Positions 39,538 to 51,960 of a stretch of DNA of 52,000 bases are shown here, in pieces. The notes beneath the pieces were generated by a model. The model saw only the letters and a program-made list of their open reading frames with translations. It ran no database searches and was not told the DNA's origin. Position 1 is the first letter of the stretch. Each line of letters opens with the position of its first letter. The stretch lies in the NCBI RefSeq assembly GCF_037975245.1, contig NC_092583.1, forward strand, positions 1,764,264 to 1,816,263, read 5' to 3'. The position numbers and the translations under genes are program-made. This DNA is from Apostichopus japonicus. Its lineage: Eukaryota > Echinodermata > Holothuroidea > Aspidochirotida > Stichopodidae.

Positions 39538-40459
39538 TGTATATATGTCCAGAGGTTCTAAACCGGTACACTGTTAATCTAAGTTAGTCAAATTGACTAA
39601 TTAAAATTAGTCCTGCACAGTGCTTCGTACGCCTAATTAAAATTAGTCAAATGACTAACCAGCAAAGATTAGTCGTATGACTAATTAGCTAAACTAGTCA
39701 AGTGACTAATATATCATAGTCATATGACCATTCATTTAGTCTGGTGACTTCCAAAATTAGTCCTGCACAGCACTTGACCTGTTATTCATTAGTCATCAGA
39801 CTAATGCGCCATCCATCACGATTTTGATTTCACTTTAGCAGATGTTTTGGGCCTCCAGTTTGTGTAGAGATCTTCGTGTGCATAAAATCTGTAAGTTTCA
39901 CTCAGGGTTCCTGCTGGCTGTTGCTAGTACAATCCGACCCCCCCCCTCCCAGAAAAAAACAAAACAAATTGGGCAATCTTGTGGGGTAAATGGAGGAAAT
40001 CCTATTGCAAGGTTGAAAAGGTATGTTTGAATAAAAAATACAGAAATCATGGCTTTATTTTACCAGACCCATTTATTGCTATAACATATCTTGAAAAGCA
40101 TACATGAAAACCCTCAATAGGAGTGTTACAGCTAGAATGGGGTGATATTTCTCCCATGGTTCAATCATTAAAAAAAACTTTGTCAGATTAAGCCAATATT
40201 TTCAGAGAACTGTTTCAAGGGATGCAAATATTATAAACAAGTTGGTCCCAAATGGCTGTCCCAATCACCAAATTGTGTCAGAGGATTGGAAATACAATAT
40301 ATTGATATAAAAATTATACAGCAGTATGTCCACTCATACATAATGGACAAATACATTTTAATAAGAACTGAAAAGTCAAAGTTCTATTAAAAACATATGT
40401 CATGTCATGACTCAAATCCTTGCTTTAAAATGTACTGCTACACAACAAATGTGAAGTTG

Positions 40460-41065
40460 ACCAGAAAATACTGGATGATTTTCTGGATGAAGACCATGGT
40501 CTTCTTACAAACAGTGGGATAAGCCAAGTTGAAAACATAGTATGATGCTATGTATGCTATGTATGCTGACAGAGCTGAAATCAACCAACTGCTAGAGCCA
40601 ACTTCTTCCCCATCAAATATTGTAAAGTGGGTTTATTCTGCACAAGTGGGACCATTTCCCTTGATGCAGAGGGCTAAATATTTAAATCTTATTATGAATT
40701 ACATTTTAAGTATCAACTAGTTTAAAAGTATGATAATTTCATTTTAACAGCAGACAAACGACAACGGTCAGAGGTCTATTCTTGCCTTTACACCTAGAGG
40801 TTTTGATTAACCCTCTCCAAAACACTTAAAATGGAAAGGTCTAACTTAAAATTGTCATTAATGCTTAAGATGATTTTCTGAATGAATACCACGGTCTTCT
40901 TTCAAATAGTGGGGTAAGCTAAGTCGAAAACGTAAAACGATGCAATGTATGAAGACAAATCCGAAATCAGCAGACTGCAAGATCCAACTTCTTCCCCATC
41001 AACAAATATTGTAAAGCAGGTTGATTCTCCATAAGTGGCACCATTTCCCCTGATGTAGAGGCTTG
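40460..41065. repeat. Pair of degenerate direct repeats of about 220 bp inside the large transposon
   Basis: The stretch at about 40,470-40,675 and the one at about 40,868-41,062 share GATGATTTTCTG, a GGTCTTCTT segment, AGTGGG(A/G)TAAGC and CCAACTTCTTCCCCATCA. They also share a 3' end of the form GTGG(G/C)ACCATTTCCC. They look like an old duplication about 0.4 kb apart. Neither copy has an open frame of useful length. Confidence 0.6.
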
Positions 41066-44000
41066 GGGGTCTTCATTCTATAAGCAAGAAAATACACCAT
41101 AATATTTTACATGGTATGGTACAGGTGATTATTGGTATCAATGTGGCTTTTAGTCACCCTACTTGAACCTGAAATAATTTGGCTTTCTACATCACTTTTT
41201 TAAATTGGGGCACTTTGTGTTGAAAAAGGGCACACAATGGCGAATACAACAAGAACCTCATACAGTTTCCCAGCACCCCACCCCACTGAATGGCGGACTT
41301 AACATGGCTGGCAGAAGTTTCCCCCACACTACATGCCCTTGATCCTAGAGACTTGTTTTACAAAATTTCGATTTTTTTTTGGTACTTGACCCTTTTTTGG
41401 CTTTTGAGGTTACATCAGAAATTCAAGCAAACTTTGTTGGATTTTATGCCAATTTTGTCTAAATTTCATATTTTGTCAAAAAACTGCCGTTGTTCCCAAG
41501 TGAAATATATATATATCCAACACTGTAAAGGGGAACTTTTTCCCCTTTGTCTGGACTGCCCTTGTGTGGTGGAGGGCAGTATTCAATATTCCCCCCCCCC
41601 CACCATAAAAAAGTGTCATTTTATTTCTGAAAAAAAGATTAGCTCTTTTGAATGACACCAAACAGTCCTGTAACGTAGCGAAATGGTAAAGTCTAGTTTT
41701 AATTTTTTGAAAAGTGCACTTGCAAATCAATTATGACAAGATCCCATGGGACTTGAAGGGTAAAATATGTCCTTACACTTTCATCAGCAAATATCAGGAA
41801 GCTTTTTATTTTCTCCTTCAACAGCAATGGAATACCAAGCACAGCAGCAACAGCAGTGGCATCTGTTGACAAAATAAATAAGAATTATAATTAGATGTGT
41901 ACAATGACAATGATACCCATATTAAGTCGGTTACTTCTCTTATACATTGAAATTTTAATGTTTCTGAATAACGCTTCGTCTTTATTGTTCTGCAGCACCT
42001 TGTGTTCTTGTTAAATCGGACAAACCTCAGGATAGCCGCTTCGTGGACTTCATACAAATTCATAACATGGCTTCTTCTCACCAGGACTTTATTGCAATTC
42101 ATAACAATGTAACTATTATAAACCTTGTCAGAGCTCTGCTGATATAACCTGTACAACATGACAGCAAAATAGTCTCCCTTCATTGATCAGGATTCCTTTT
42201 TAGTACTGACCCGGGAAGCACCACACAAGCAATCATAAACATGTGTGTCATAAACATGACAGGCAAAATGTCTGCTTCAATTATTTAGGATCCACTATTT
42301 GATGCTTGCTTTCGTGCTGATGAACCCATCTGAGTGAAATTGCATGGTACTGTTGAAAACAAGTACTAGTTGTACTGACAAAAATGGCACCCGATAATAC
42401 AGTGTTTTCACAGAAATACTTGGGTTCCCAAAAAAAGATAAATAAGCAACATACTTTACTTTGTCTTCAGAACTATGTGATATAGGGTATGTGTAATACA
42501 TGCTATCACCAGTTACACTATTTCATAAGTATTGCCACTGATGGTACTTCGGTCCTTTCATTTTTGTGGTATCGTACCTTGCTTGAACTGGTAATTACCA
42601 ATATTTTTTTCAAATACTGGTGTACTGTGCAACATTACATCTAAGGTTAAGTCCCTCCTCTAATTCCATGTTACCTGAATCTTTAAGCCATTCCCGACTT
42701 GGGCTCTATTAAATCAAAGAGATAAGTCATTCAACACTTCCTCACTGAATATTAATAAATAATCAAATAATGGAATGTACCCTTCTTACTCTGCTCATCT
42801 CATTGCCCTTGCATCTCATCAACTGCCCAGGAAAAGACCTCACCCTTTCTCTTCATCGACTGGCACACCTTAAGTAGTACAGATTTGCCATACTTCATAA
42901 GACCTTCCTACAACCATGGAGCTATAAACAAATCACGGATGCCCTCTTCTTTGCATACCTGTTGGAAATAAATATACAGAAATATCAATTTCAGGGTTTG
43001 ACAAATAAACCTACTTGCACACCATTCACTGATATTTACATTATTGGTTGTGAGGGAAAAAATCAAGTTGAATATAAAGGTTACTTCTAGTGGGTGTTAG
43101 TGCAGGAGCAGCTAAAATTTCAAGGGGTGTCACAGGCTGAGTGCCGAATTGCCAATGCTGTTCAGTCATGTAATTTCTCCTTATTCGAAGCCATTACATC
43201 ATTGACATTTCCCCACAATATCATGAAGGCAGAAACAGTCATTACTGTGGCATGATTTGGCACTCAACATGATCACACCCAACAGCATTCTGAAAAATCA
43301 CTAACAAATTCAAATTTATCAGGAAGTGTTTAGGAATTCTTCACTCTTGACATCACTAGAGACCTTAATTGGCATAAAAAGTGCAATTGCCAAAAAAAGT
43401 ATAAAGAGCATAGTTGACCCAAAAAACTATAATACTTTAAAAGAATTTAAATTTTGGATAACAAATATAGGGCTCAGTACGGTTTCTGCCTAGTAGGAAC
43501 AACCTGCCATTGACCGTAGTGCCCTTGATTTTCAAATGTGTTAATGGGATTGATGAATTCACTTTTTGTTTCTTACATACACCAACAGAATGAGACTAAT
43601 CCAAATATCGATGGATACAATTCGCATTGGTTAATTGAATTTCACTCGAAACTGTAGAAATCTGGCATTTTTTAATGAAATATAGTCCAATTTTATCTCC
43701 CTCAAAACATTAATACAATTGCCTTATACACTAAAATCCGCCACTACCAAATGTCCGAGAGTCAATACTATGTATAATTCTTTGCAAATCTTCCTCGTTA
43801 TCAAACCTCATAAATAGAATTTCTTAGTCACTTATCAATGATTGTGACAATGGGCTACTCGAAAGTCTGATAAAAACAGCACATAAGTATAGCCTTTACC
43901 TGCGCCTTGTACATTGTTAGCCTTGTTCAACGAGTGGTAAGCAACTACAATTGAAAATGGGAATTAGCCATTTGCATTAAAAATATGCCCCCAAGAACTA

Positions 44001-45269
44001 CAGAAAACCAATGTTGACATACCAAAAGTCAAACAAAACAATTAAGCTACGCCACACATATATGCTAATTACAAAGACCATTGACCGTAACGTTAATATC
44101 TGCATAATAGTAGTACAGCCCTCTAAACCATGGATAATTTTAGTGCCAGCCTACTGCGTCACAGGTTCAGCGAATAAACATATGGTTAGACTTGATTTCC
44201 CCCATTGACTTAGTGTGCTGTTAGGCTGCCATAGGGTTAGAGATATAAGTGACTATTCGGTGAAAATTTTATGCAAGCTTATTTGCGAAACAGTTTCAGT
44301 TCAATTCACCACATCGTATTGCAGTGCATGAAGCAGAGGACCTTCAAGCTGCTGTATAGCTCAGCCCCGGTATGATCATGACACGTGTACGGGACAAACT
44401 TTTCCAGAAACGTTATTGTAATACACCCTTTCGAGAAAACTTGACCAAATGCTGTAAACCCCCAATCCAGTGATCAATACATGATATGAAAAGGGATGTT
44501 TACCATTTAGCTGGCTAAAAAAAAGTACAGATCCGCTGAAGTGCGAAAATTGCCCTACAGCAAACCGATTTTTTTCCACCTAGCTAGGGAGTTTAGGTCC
44601 TGTTCTCCATAGGTAGGATTATAGCCTTCCTGTATGTTAGGCTCTGGTTCACGCTAATGTGCACGTGTACAAGAAGTTAGATTGTGATTTGGTTTCAGTT
44701 TTTTTAGATTTTTAAATCTCAAACATTCAGGAAAATAGACCTCGCAAAACATGATTCTTGTACAATTGCAAATAAAACACGATTAAGGACGGAAATATTA
44801 ATGCAAGTAACACTTTTATTCACAAATAGTTACGTTTTAAGCAGTTTTTTTTATGTGAAATTAGTGCCGGTCGGAAGCAGTGTTTTTCATCCGGAGTGGT
44901 GGGCGGAAATCCTCCGTGCTGGTCGGGCCCGCCCAGTGCCGACCACCGTAGTTATAACGCTGTTCACCGTTACTTTCAGGCTGACAATTTCATCGATTTG
45001 AACAGTAAATAAGCTAAGCCCTACTCAGGTTAACATTTAAAAATAAACAAAGATAAATTTGTGTGCACATCACGTTAGGCCTATGAGTATGAGGTATCCT
45101 GCACATATCATGCATATGGCATAACGTTAGGCTAGAACGACGAACGTTCGTTGTTGCTAAGCAGAACTAAAACTGGTAATTTACTTGTCATCAATTTAAC
45201 TATCTATTCTAAAAATACTAAATAAAGAATAACTTGCAATTAAATCACAATTTAGTAAAGTTATAAGAT

Positions 45270-45410
45270 ACACCCACCTTGCGATTGCAGACATTTTCTC
45301 GGCTCCAGAATTTCTTACTGCAGTATCAAATATGGCGTCGGAATCATCGAGAGCTAGAGGCCTGGCGCCTGCAGAGTGCGCACGCGCGGCTACGTATATC
45401 TGACGTCATT
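45270..45410 (-). promoter_or_regulatory. Promoter-like GC-rich patch with NRF1-like and CRE sites and a possible first exon
   Basis: An AT-rich region is broken by a GC-rich patch containing GTGCGCACGCGC (45,377-45,388, NRF1-like) and a full CRE, TGACGTCA (45,401-45,408). On the minus strand these are followed by an ATG at 45,294 (reading MSAIAR) and a donor AAG|GTGGGT at 45,277. This could be the start of a spliced transposon gene. No downstream exon was found. Confidence 0.3.
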
Positions 45411-45959
45411 TGTGAATTCTAAATTAGTCAAATGACGAAGACGTTTTAGTACCGGTGCTGGAATATCGCCTTAACCTCATTAAGTTTTTGCTATAAGTAA
45501 TTATCAATTTCCCCAAAAAATTTGTGGAAATTTTTCTTATGACGTCTAAGAGTTTACACTTAACCGAAAATTGTTATATAGCATATCCATTATTCCTTGG
45601 GTTTTTAATTATTGGTGATTTTAGATTTTTTTTTTAATATTCATCCATATTGTGGCGCGGAAGTTGTTTGTAAGTAAATAACAAAAAACCTTGAAGACCA
45701 AATATAACAAATAAAGCTTTGAAATCAAATTTCGTGATTCCCAATTGACTAATTATGCTTCGTCACTATTTTGGACAATGACTAACTTTCATTGGTCTTT
45801 AGCCATTTTAATTAGTCATATGACCGATGAAATTAGTCAAAAATTCTGACTAATGCAAAATTAGTCATTTGACCATTTTGGCATGTGTATATGACTAATT
45901 AAAATTTACAGTGTAAGGAAGGTCGTAATTCCACTGTAGGCGTTTGTCACCTGTATCGA

Positions 45960-46195
45960 GCAATACTAGTTCTGTTTTGGTGACATATTTGCCTTACTCT
46001 AGAGATGAAACTTGATTCTAACCAACTCGAATCATTTGTGATTCCTAAAGCCGGAACTCGAAAGAGATACTTTCAACATCTAGAACAATCTAGAACAGTG
46101 AAAAAACTTCCAGCCTCCACCGGGATTCGAACCGGGCCTCCCGCTTTATATGCGGACACCCCAACCACTAGGCTATGGACGCTGATTGTATGTCC
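45960..46195 (-). repeat. tRNA-headed repeat, copy 3 with body
   Basis: The head at 46,123-46,195 on the minus strand folds with a 7-bp acceptor stem having one mismatch, an anticodon arm CCGC-ATATAAA-GCGG and a T-loop TTCGAAT. The T-stem has lost one base relative to copy 2. The body shares long stretches with copy 2. Copies 2 and 3 flank the large transposon in the same orientation. Confidence 0.6.
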
Positions 46196-47039
46196 ATCAT
46201 TTGTCAACTTGCACTGGGTTCTAATGTTCATGTCAATTGGAATCACTAATAAAAGAAATAATCCACCAAAAATTGAGGTCGCATGACCTTTATTTCAGAT
46301 TTCCTGAGTGACGAATTTGTAATCTTCTGCCAACATCACGCAAAAAGATGGCTGCTATCCAGCCTTGGCTGCGCGCCAACTGATGGTGGCGCTCCGCTTA
46401 GATAGTACTTACGACCGGAATACTCGAATCGATTACGTCCCCCCCCCCCCCCCCGTCACCCATTTTTCAAATCGGATTGACGCCCCTGAGCTAGGCTGAT
46501 GAAATTAGGTATCAACTTGAAAGTTTTGATAGAAAATGAAAGGAAATAATAAATCTTTATACATCCAACACTATATATTCTCTATTGATCTATAGGTCGA
46601 TAACACCGTAATTATAGGAGTTGTGAATATGTTATAGTAAGATTTAATTAAGGGTATTTCGATTATGTTTGATTATTAAAATTTCATTGTTATGAGTGAC
46701 ACGAATTAGTTTCAACCTAAAGAGACAGTGAAAACATTAAGTTACGATTCATGATTTTTCTTCTTAAAGCCAGGAAGGAGAAGGAGGTCATTATAAGGAA
46801 AAGAATAAATTGATGGACCAGATGTTTAATGTGAATTGTCTATCGGATGTTGTATAGGGGCAACAGTGACATGAGTTACAATAACCACCTGTTTGTCTAA
46901 AGCATATTGAGAAAAAATCCTACTGCAAAATATTTCAACTAAAGAGTTGATATGATTTCAACAAGGCCACGTATAGGAAGGAAACTAATCTTTTTGATGA
47001 AGTTTTGAACATAGCTATGAAGGAGCATGGAAGCATGTA

Positions 47040-47078
47040 TGTACACATTATGCATTTTGTACACAAACACAAACACAT

Positions 47079-47115
<37 letters not shown>

Positions 47116-47190
47116 GGTATATATATATATATATATACCTATATATATATTCATAAATATATATATATATATGTATATATATGAATTGTA
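47040..47190. repeat. (CA)n and (TA)n compound microsatellite
   Basis: Short ACACAC runs pass into TA tracts with ATACCT interruptions that form small palindromes. Confidence 0.9.
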
Positions 47191-47296
47191 TATATATAGA
47201 AAATTCATAATTTGAACATACACGCCACCACGCTCCTCGCTTCCATGTATGTATATAGTGTGTTGGCATTCTGTAGCATATCTAAATATGTTATCT

Positions 47297-47325
47297 ATCC
47301 ATCCATCCATCCAACTACCCACCCC

Positions 47326-47358
<33 letters not shown>

Positions 47359-47546
47359 CCATTCATTCATTCATTCATTCATTCATTCATCCATCCATCC
47401 ATCCATCCATCCATCCATCCATCCAACCACTCATCCATCCATCCATTCATTCATTCATTCATCCATCCATCCATCCATTCATTCATTCATCCATTCATCC
47501 ATCCACCCACCCACCCACTCATCCATCCATCCATCCATCCATCCAT
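47297..47546. repeat. (ATCC/ATTC)n tetranucleotide array
   Basis: Tetranucleotides ATCC, ATTC and ACCC are arranged in blocks over 250 bp. Ser/Pro/His-rich frames across it are artefacts. Confidence 0.95.
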
Positions 47547-48317
47547 GTGACTTCCATGTCTACACCAAGGAGACGATACAAAGTCGTGAAGCATAAAATA
47601 CCACAGAGCATGAAGTACTAGTATCTCTTCGTTGTCACTTTACGACTAGTAGACACACAAAAAAGCCCAAATCACCATGTCAATTCAATCTGGTTCGTAA
47701 AGTTTCTAAGTAATCGAGTGTATTAAATTTGACCTAATTTGAACTTCATTCCGTCACAGTGATTACACATTGCTGCATAGCTCATGGCACCTAACAAAAA
47801 TCACACTATTTGATGGCATTTCCCTTTACGGCTTCTCTTCCAAACTAAACAAATCCGTCACAACATTTTGATCTGAGGGAAATTTTATGAGAAACAAATG
47901 TCTAGCTATGATGTTATGATTGCTCATCACCAAGAAACATTGTCTGCCTGGTACTAAGCACCTTTCATGTTGTGGTTAGCATATGCCAGTCTGTACCAAG
48001 TGGCAGCTCCCAAACTTATATACACAATTCTATATAAAAATGTACACCATGCGTCCGTGTTTTGGACGGTCCTGGAATCGTAACAGCCTATGTGTACTGT
48101 AATGGAACATATATATATATATCGGTTTTTCAACAGTGACAAAATGTAGGGATGTGACCAAAATATCACTTTCAGGGGTGGCAAATAATATGTTAGTTTC
48201 GAATTTCTACTGTTCTTGACTCCCTGAAGCCTTTCATCAATAGTCGTTTCTTATTACTCCTGGCTATAACCAACCTAAGCTTACAAATAACATTTACATC
48301 AGGTAGTTAGGCCTACA

Positions 48318-48345
48318 CCAGGGAGTTTCCATAACAACTCCCTGG
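48318..48345. repeat. CCAGGGAGTT palindrome, distant copy
   Basis: The 28-bp sequence has ends CCAGGGAGTT and AACTCCCTGG around a short TCCATAAC centre. It matches the pair near 4.2 kb but lies in unrelated flanking sequence, so it behaves like a dispersed hairpin element. Confidence 0.75.
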
Positions 48346-48554
48346 TTACACCTTTCTTGGTACCCGTTTATAACATAGCGCCATCTGCAGAAAACAACTT
48401 TTTTCTCTTTGCATGTAAAGTATACCACACAAAGCTGCTACCCAGCATAACTTTTACGGGTATTCAGTATGGTAAGAAATATTGAATTCTCTTCATCGTT
48501 ACATGGGAGGCTTCATTGTACAATGTACTGTGATACCATACATAATGTATCAAG

Positions 48555-48880
48555 CAGGGGCGTATCCAGGATTTTCCAATAGGGGGGGCGTCAGGCATGA
48601 ATGATCGCCGTCCTGGGGGATGGTTCTAAGGGGAGGGGTGGACAATTTTTGCTTTCGAAGAAGGGCTGAAATGCAAAATGGTGCCATATGCATGGGCGGC
48701 GATCCGTACTTCCGAGTGGGGGGGGGGGGGGGGATATGACCTTGTTGACTATCTAAGCGTAGCGCCACCATAGGTTGGCGCGAAGCGTACAAGAAAATTT
48801 TGGGATTAACAAACCCTCTAGATGGCCGGAAACGGCACTTCCCGAGGTTTCCAAGCGGCATATACCCAACTTTAAAATAG
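48555..48880 (+). repeat. Interspersed repeat, second copy, with (G)n run
   Basis: It starts with AGGGGCGTATCCAGGATTTT and holds a G run of about 17 bases at 48,717-48,733. It then shares CTATCTAAGCGTAG and AGATGGCCGGAAACGGCACTT with the copy near 2,730. This suggests a mobile repeat family rather than single-copy DNA. Confidence 0.65.
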
Positions 48881-48899
48881 GGATGTCATGTCCGAAATA

Positions 48900-50160
48900 T
48901 CTCATAATCAGGATCCAAAATACCTTTTTTTTTAATTTCGGGTGTTATTTTGGGAAAGAAGTTGACAACTACGTTCACCAAAACTGCTTGTGTTTTCCGT
49001 TAAAAAAAACAATATATTTCGTCAACTATTGTGTAAGTTTTAAGTGCAAATGTATCTTCAGCTAGCGTTTTCAAAAAATTTGGAGGCCTTTAATTTTAAT
49101 TTTTTTTTTTGAAATTACATTGATATTATACTCTCATGTGGGGGTTATCGACATTGCCCTTGGCAACCATTTGATATTCATAGCAACCATAGCGTAGTGC
49201 GATTAACAATGACGTCACGTACATGATTCATGTGAGAAAACAGAGCAAGCTTCTGTTGTAGATATGGGTATAACGTGTAACCACTTTATATATATTATGT
49301 TTTATCGATTTTTAATAGTTTCGTTTCGTTTCAGATACAGATATAGCATATATATTTTCAAATAATGGTCACTCATATGAAACCTCCACATGCGATTGTG
49401 CTGCCATGCATGCTATTGGCAACCGTAGGACATAAGTACGTTCATAGCATAAAATGCCAACTCCTGAAAATACCTTTATAAACGTTTTATCCAAGACTTT
49501 AACTAATTTATTATGCGCTATAGTTTTATTGCATTAATTATACCATGTTGTATTTAATGCCATTGTCAACTTTGCATGTATTTCTTGCATGGGTTTTCTT
49601 TACATTGTCGTCTATATATTGTTTACGTTTGTATTATATATTATATTTTATTATATTATATTTGTTATTCTACTCGTCGTGTTTTTTTTAAAAATATTTC
49701 AGAGCCTTTACGCTAACCTAGTATACCCTTTAATGTTAACAAAAATAAAATAATAATAATAACCATAATTACAATCTCTAACTTCTTCTGTGACCCAGTC
49801 ATTGATAACTTTATTCTTGGTTATTTTTATTACAGCAAAATTACAGAGGCTTCGGAAGCAAGGTCGGGCCTCTGTTACTTTTATCTTACCGGGACCCTTG
49901 TTTTAGTTTCAGAGTACATTATTCTCCATCCCATAATTTACCCGGGCCCGGGGATGTATCCCCCTCTTCCCCTCCCCACCCCACCCCACCCCCTCGTCAG
50001 GTCTGACAAATAAAGTGTCCTGAATTTATACGGTTTTCCTCACTTAATTGTCTTCGCCGCGACCGGTTTGATAATGTTCATATTTCCATGATTAATATTC
50101 TAACTGTATATAAGCTACACATCAAATTAATTACGTTATGTAATTCATTTTGTATATTAC
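48900..50160. other. No gene recognised (5' part of intron 1)
   Basis: AT-rich sequence with TATATTATATT-like patches near 49,630-49,670 and pyrimidine/C-rich blocks at 49,960-50,000. No splice-bounded open frame was found. Confidence 0.55.
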
Positions 50161-50164
50161 TTAC

Positions 50165-50294
50165 TTGGATCGACATAGGACGGTAAAGGAAATTCATTGA
50201 TATCTTGCGGTGTGGCAGAGTGAACTTGAGAAAGACAAAATAGGAATATAAATCCAGCCAAATAGGCTAAAGGTTTGTGAGCTGCAAACGACAT
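50165..50294 (-). CDS. Exon 1: signal peptide and mature N-terminus
   Basis: The 130-nt coding part starts at the ATG at 50,294-50,292 and encodes 43 codons plus one base. The peptide begins MSFAAHKP, followed by a hydrophobic stretch LAYLAGFIFLFCL and then SQVHSA, a typical signal peptidase context with cleavage likely after SA. The mature start is TPQDINEF. The donor is CCAA|GTAAGT, so the exon ends in phase 1. It fits the VWC exon exactly: the split codon becomes AAT and both sides keep an acidic, proline-rich linker (VDP-N-PEDPND). The 22-kb distance to exon 2 is the main weakness. The matching phase and the lack of any other VWC start support the join. Confidence 0.75.
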
Positions 50295-50399
50295 GTTTTA
50301 AAGTTTTTTTTCAACTTTGTGAATTGTACTCAGGTCTCATCAACACGGTGTCACTGATGGATTAATCTCACATGCTTTTGACACTCCTAACCCATCACG

Positions 50400-50460
50400 A
50401 ACCATCTTTCCAAAAGAAAAAGCAAGAAACACAGAAGACTTCTTTTTTATCCAACAAATT
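50400..50460 (-). promoter_or_regulatory. Weak candidate core promoter of the repeat-domain gene
   Basis: On the minus strand GGATAAAAAAG at about 50,443-50,453 is the nearest TATA-like sequence upstream of the start codon at 50,294. It would place a transcript start near 50,420 and give a 5' UTR of about 125 nt. No initiator or other clear element supports it, and an upstream non-coding exon is also possible. Confidence 0.2.
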
Positions 50461-51036
50461 GTGGAAAATAAAAAATTAAATCAAGTAAACGAATTATGAT
50501 TCCTTATCGTTTAAATTCGGATGAAATCGGTCTTTCCTTCATTCGAGATTAAATAACACACATATTTCCTGTTATCGGTCGAACTGCTCGAACTGAAAAG
50601 AAAAATCAAAATTCCTTTTGATTATTTTTGTCCTAAAATTAGGATTAAATAATTCCCTCCTTTCGTGGAATAAGTACACACACACTTTTCCGAGTAGTAA
50701 CACCTGTTTGAACTATGAAATTATAGTTCTCATTATGAAAATCCTTTACTCTTTCCACACAAAATTGAGATGAATCAACGACTAAAGCTCGTGCTCAATT
50801 TTCCGAGTGTCATATCCACAATTCAATTCTTGACTGAGGTCAAGGTTGCTCGAAATTTGTACCATCTCCAAGTATCAGCATGTCACCTTGACATCTTGAT
50901 TGAAAACACAAAAACACAGTAAGTAAACACATGCTCATTGGTACGTTCAAATCCAAATAAACTGTCCTTTTTATTATTCAATTAACATATCGCTGTTCAA
51001 ATATTAAAGTGATAGAGAATTTTTAATACACTCAAA

Positions 51037-51057
51037 AAAAATATATATATATCAATA

Positions 51058-51090
<33 letters not shown>
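51037..51090. repeat. (TA)n microsatellite, interrupted
   Basis: A TA-rich tract with CAATATATT interruptions in the upstream flank of the gene. Confidence 0.9.
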
Positions 51091-51093
<3 letters not shown>

Positions 51094-51684
51094 TTTGGTT
51101 AGAATTCACTTCCCCAGTAAATGCATGACATGTAGTGCTTATTATGGTTTCGTGTTTAATTTCCGTTCGTGTATTCCTACTGCTATACGACTGAAGGCGC
51201 GTTCATTGCCGTAATCCGTTTCATGTTCATGTTAAAATACTTAAAACTTATTCAACCGCACGCAGAATTTTGATCAATTCATTTTGATGCATTTTTTTAT
51301 ATATTTTTTTTACAAAAATTGTTGCTTCTTTTTAACAGAAAGGGGTTAGAGGGGGAAAAAAGAAAGATGGACTCGAATTTAAAAGTCGCATCTGTGTTTC
51401 ATCTCGTCTGTCAGACACATTGACTGTTTCCTTTATTGAGAAGAGATTGCTTGAATACCTTGTTCGCCAAGGAAACATCTAATCTGTTTCCCATCAATTT
51501 CGGTTTGCCAAATTTATTGTTAAATACATGCTAGGTGACCATTAACGTCAATTCATGTAGCAGATATAGACATCAAAATGTAACTCAAGGCAGGTGTGTA
51601 TATGGCACTGGATCCCAAGAAACTTTCCGGTAACTGGACGTGTATGGCAAGCCATGTGTATGGCAAGCCATGTGGGACAAACAC

Positions 51685-51960
51685 TGCATAATATATCCGC
51701 GTATTAATTGGAATTAATACGCGTATTAATTGGATAATATACGCGTATATATTATTAGCCAATCATATGGCTTAAATATATCCGCGTATTCATTCGAATA
51801 TATACACGTATTAATTCGAATATATACACGTATTAATTCGAATATATACACGTATTAATTCGAATATATACATGTATTAATTCGAATATATACACGTATT
51901 AAATAAAATACATATGGGGATTAAATCCAATATATGCACGGATTAATTAGAATATACACG
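51685..51960. repeat. 22-bp AT-rich array with palindromic units
   Basis: ATATACACGTATTAATTCGA-type units repeat about six times from 51,790 to 51,905. Before them is a diverged section with ATACGCGTAT palindromes (51,716-51,750). The unit contains TTAATTCGAATATAT, and the array decays at the right edge. Confidence 0.85.

Larger units (their letters stand above)
39569..45913. mobile_element. Candidate large CACTA/EnSpm-like DNA transposon, no intact transposase
   Basis: The left end CACTGTTAAT at 39,569 and the right end ATTTACAGTG at 45,913 form inverted repeats matching at 18 of 22 bases, and both are flanked by TA. Both ends hold clusters of the palindromic motif TTAGTCA-nn-TGACTAA: about seven at 39,584-39,806 and about five at 45,421-45,880. 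CACTG termini, a short target duplication and subterminal repeats are features of the CACTA (CMC) group. No long open frame lies inside. Two degenerate 220-bp direct repeats and a GC-rich promoter-like patch near 45,300-45,410 do. TA duplications also occur in Tc1/mariner elements, so the superfamily is provisional. Confidence 0.55.

Noticed and set aside
41290-41655. 121-codon plus-strand frame in the large transposon
   Set aside because: No domain, low-complexity hydrophobic stretches and a poly(C) run. Length is compatible with chance in this region.
41818-42183. 121-codon minus-strand frame in the large transposon
   Set aside because: No recognisable transposase motif or splice context. 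Kept only as a remote possibility of a transposase remnant.
46123-46195. Functional tRNA gene
   Set aside because: It is part of a repeated unit with a body shared by another copy, has a base missing in the T-stem and no terminator, so a SINE-type origin is more likely.
47212-47596. Ile-His-Pro-Ser repeat frames
   Set aside because: Read-through of the (ATCC)n array.
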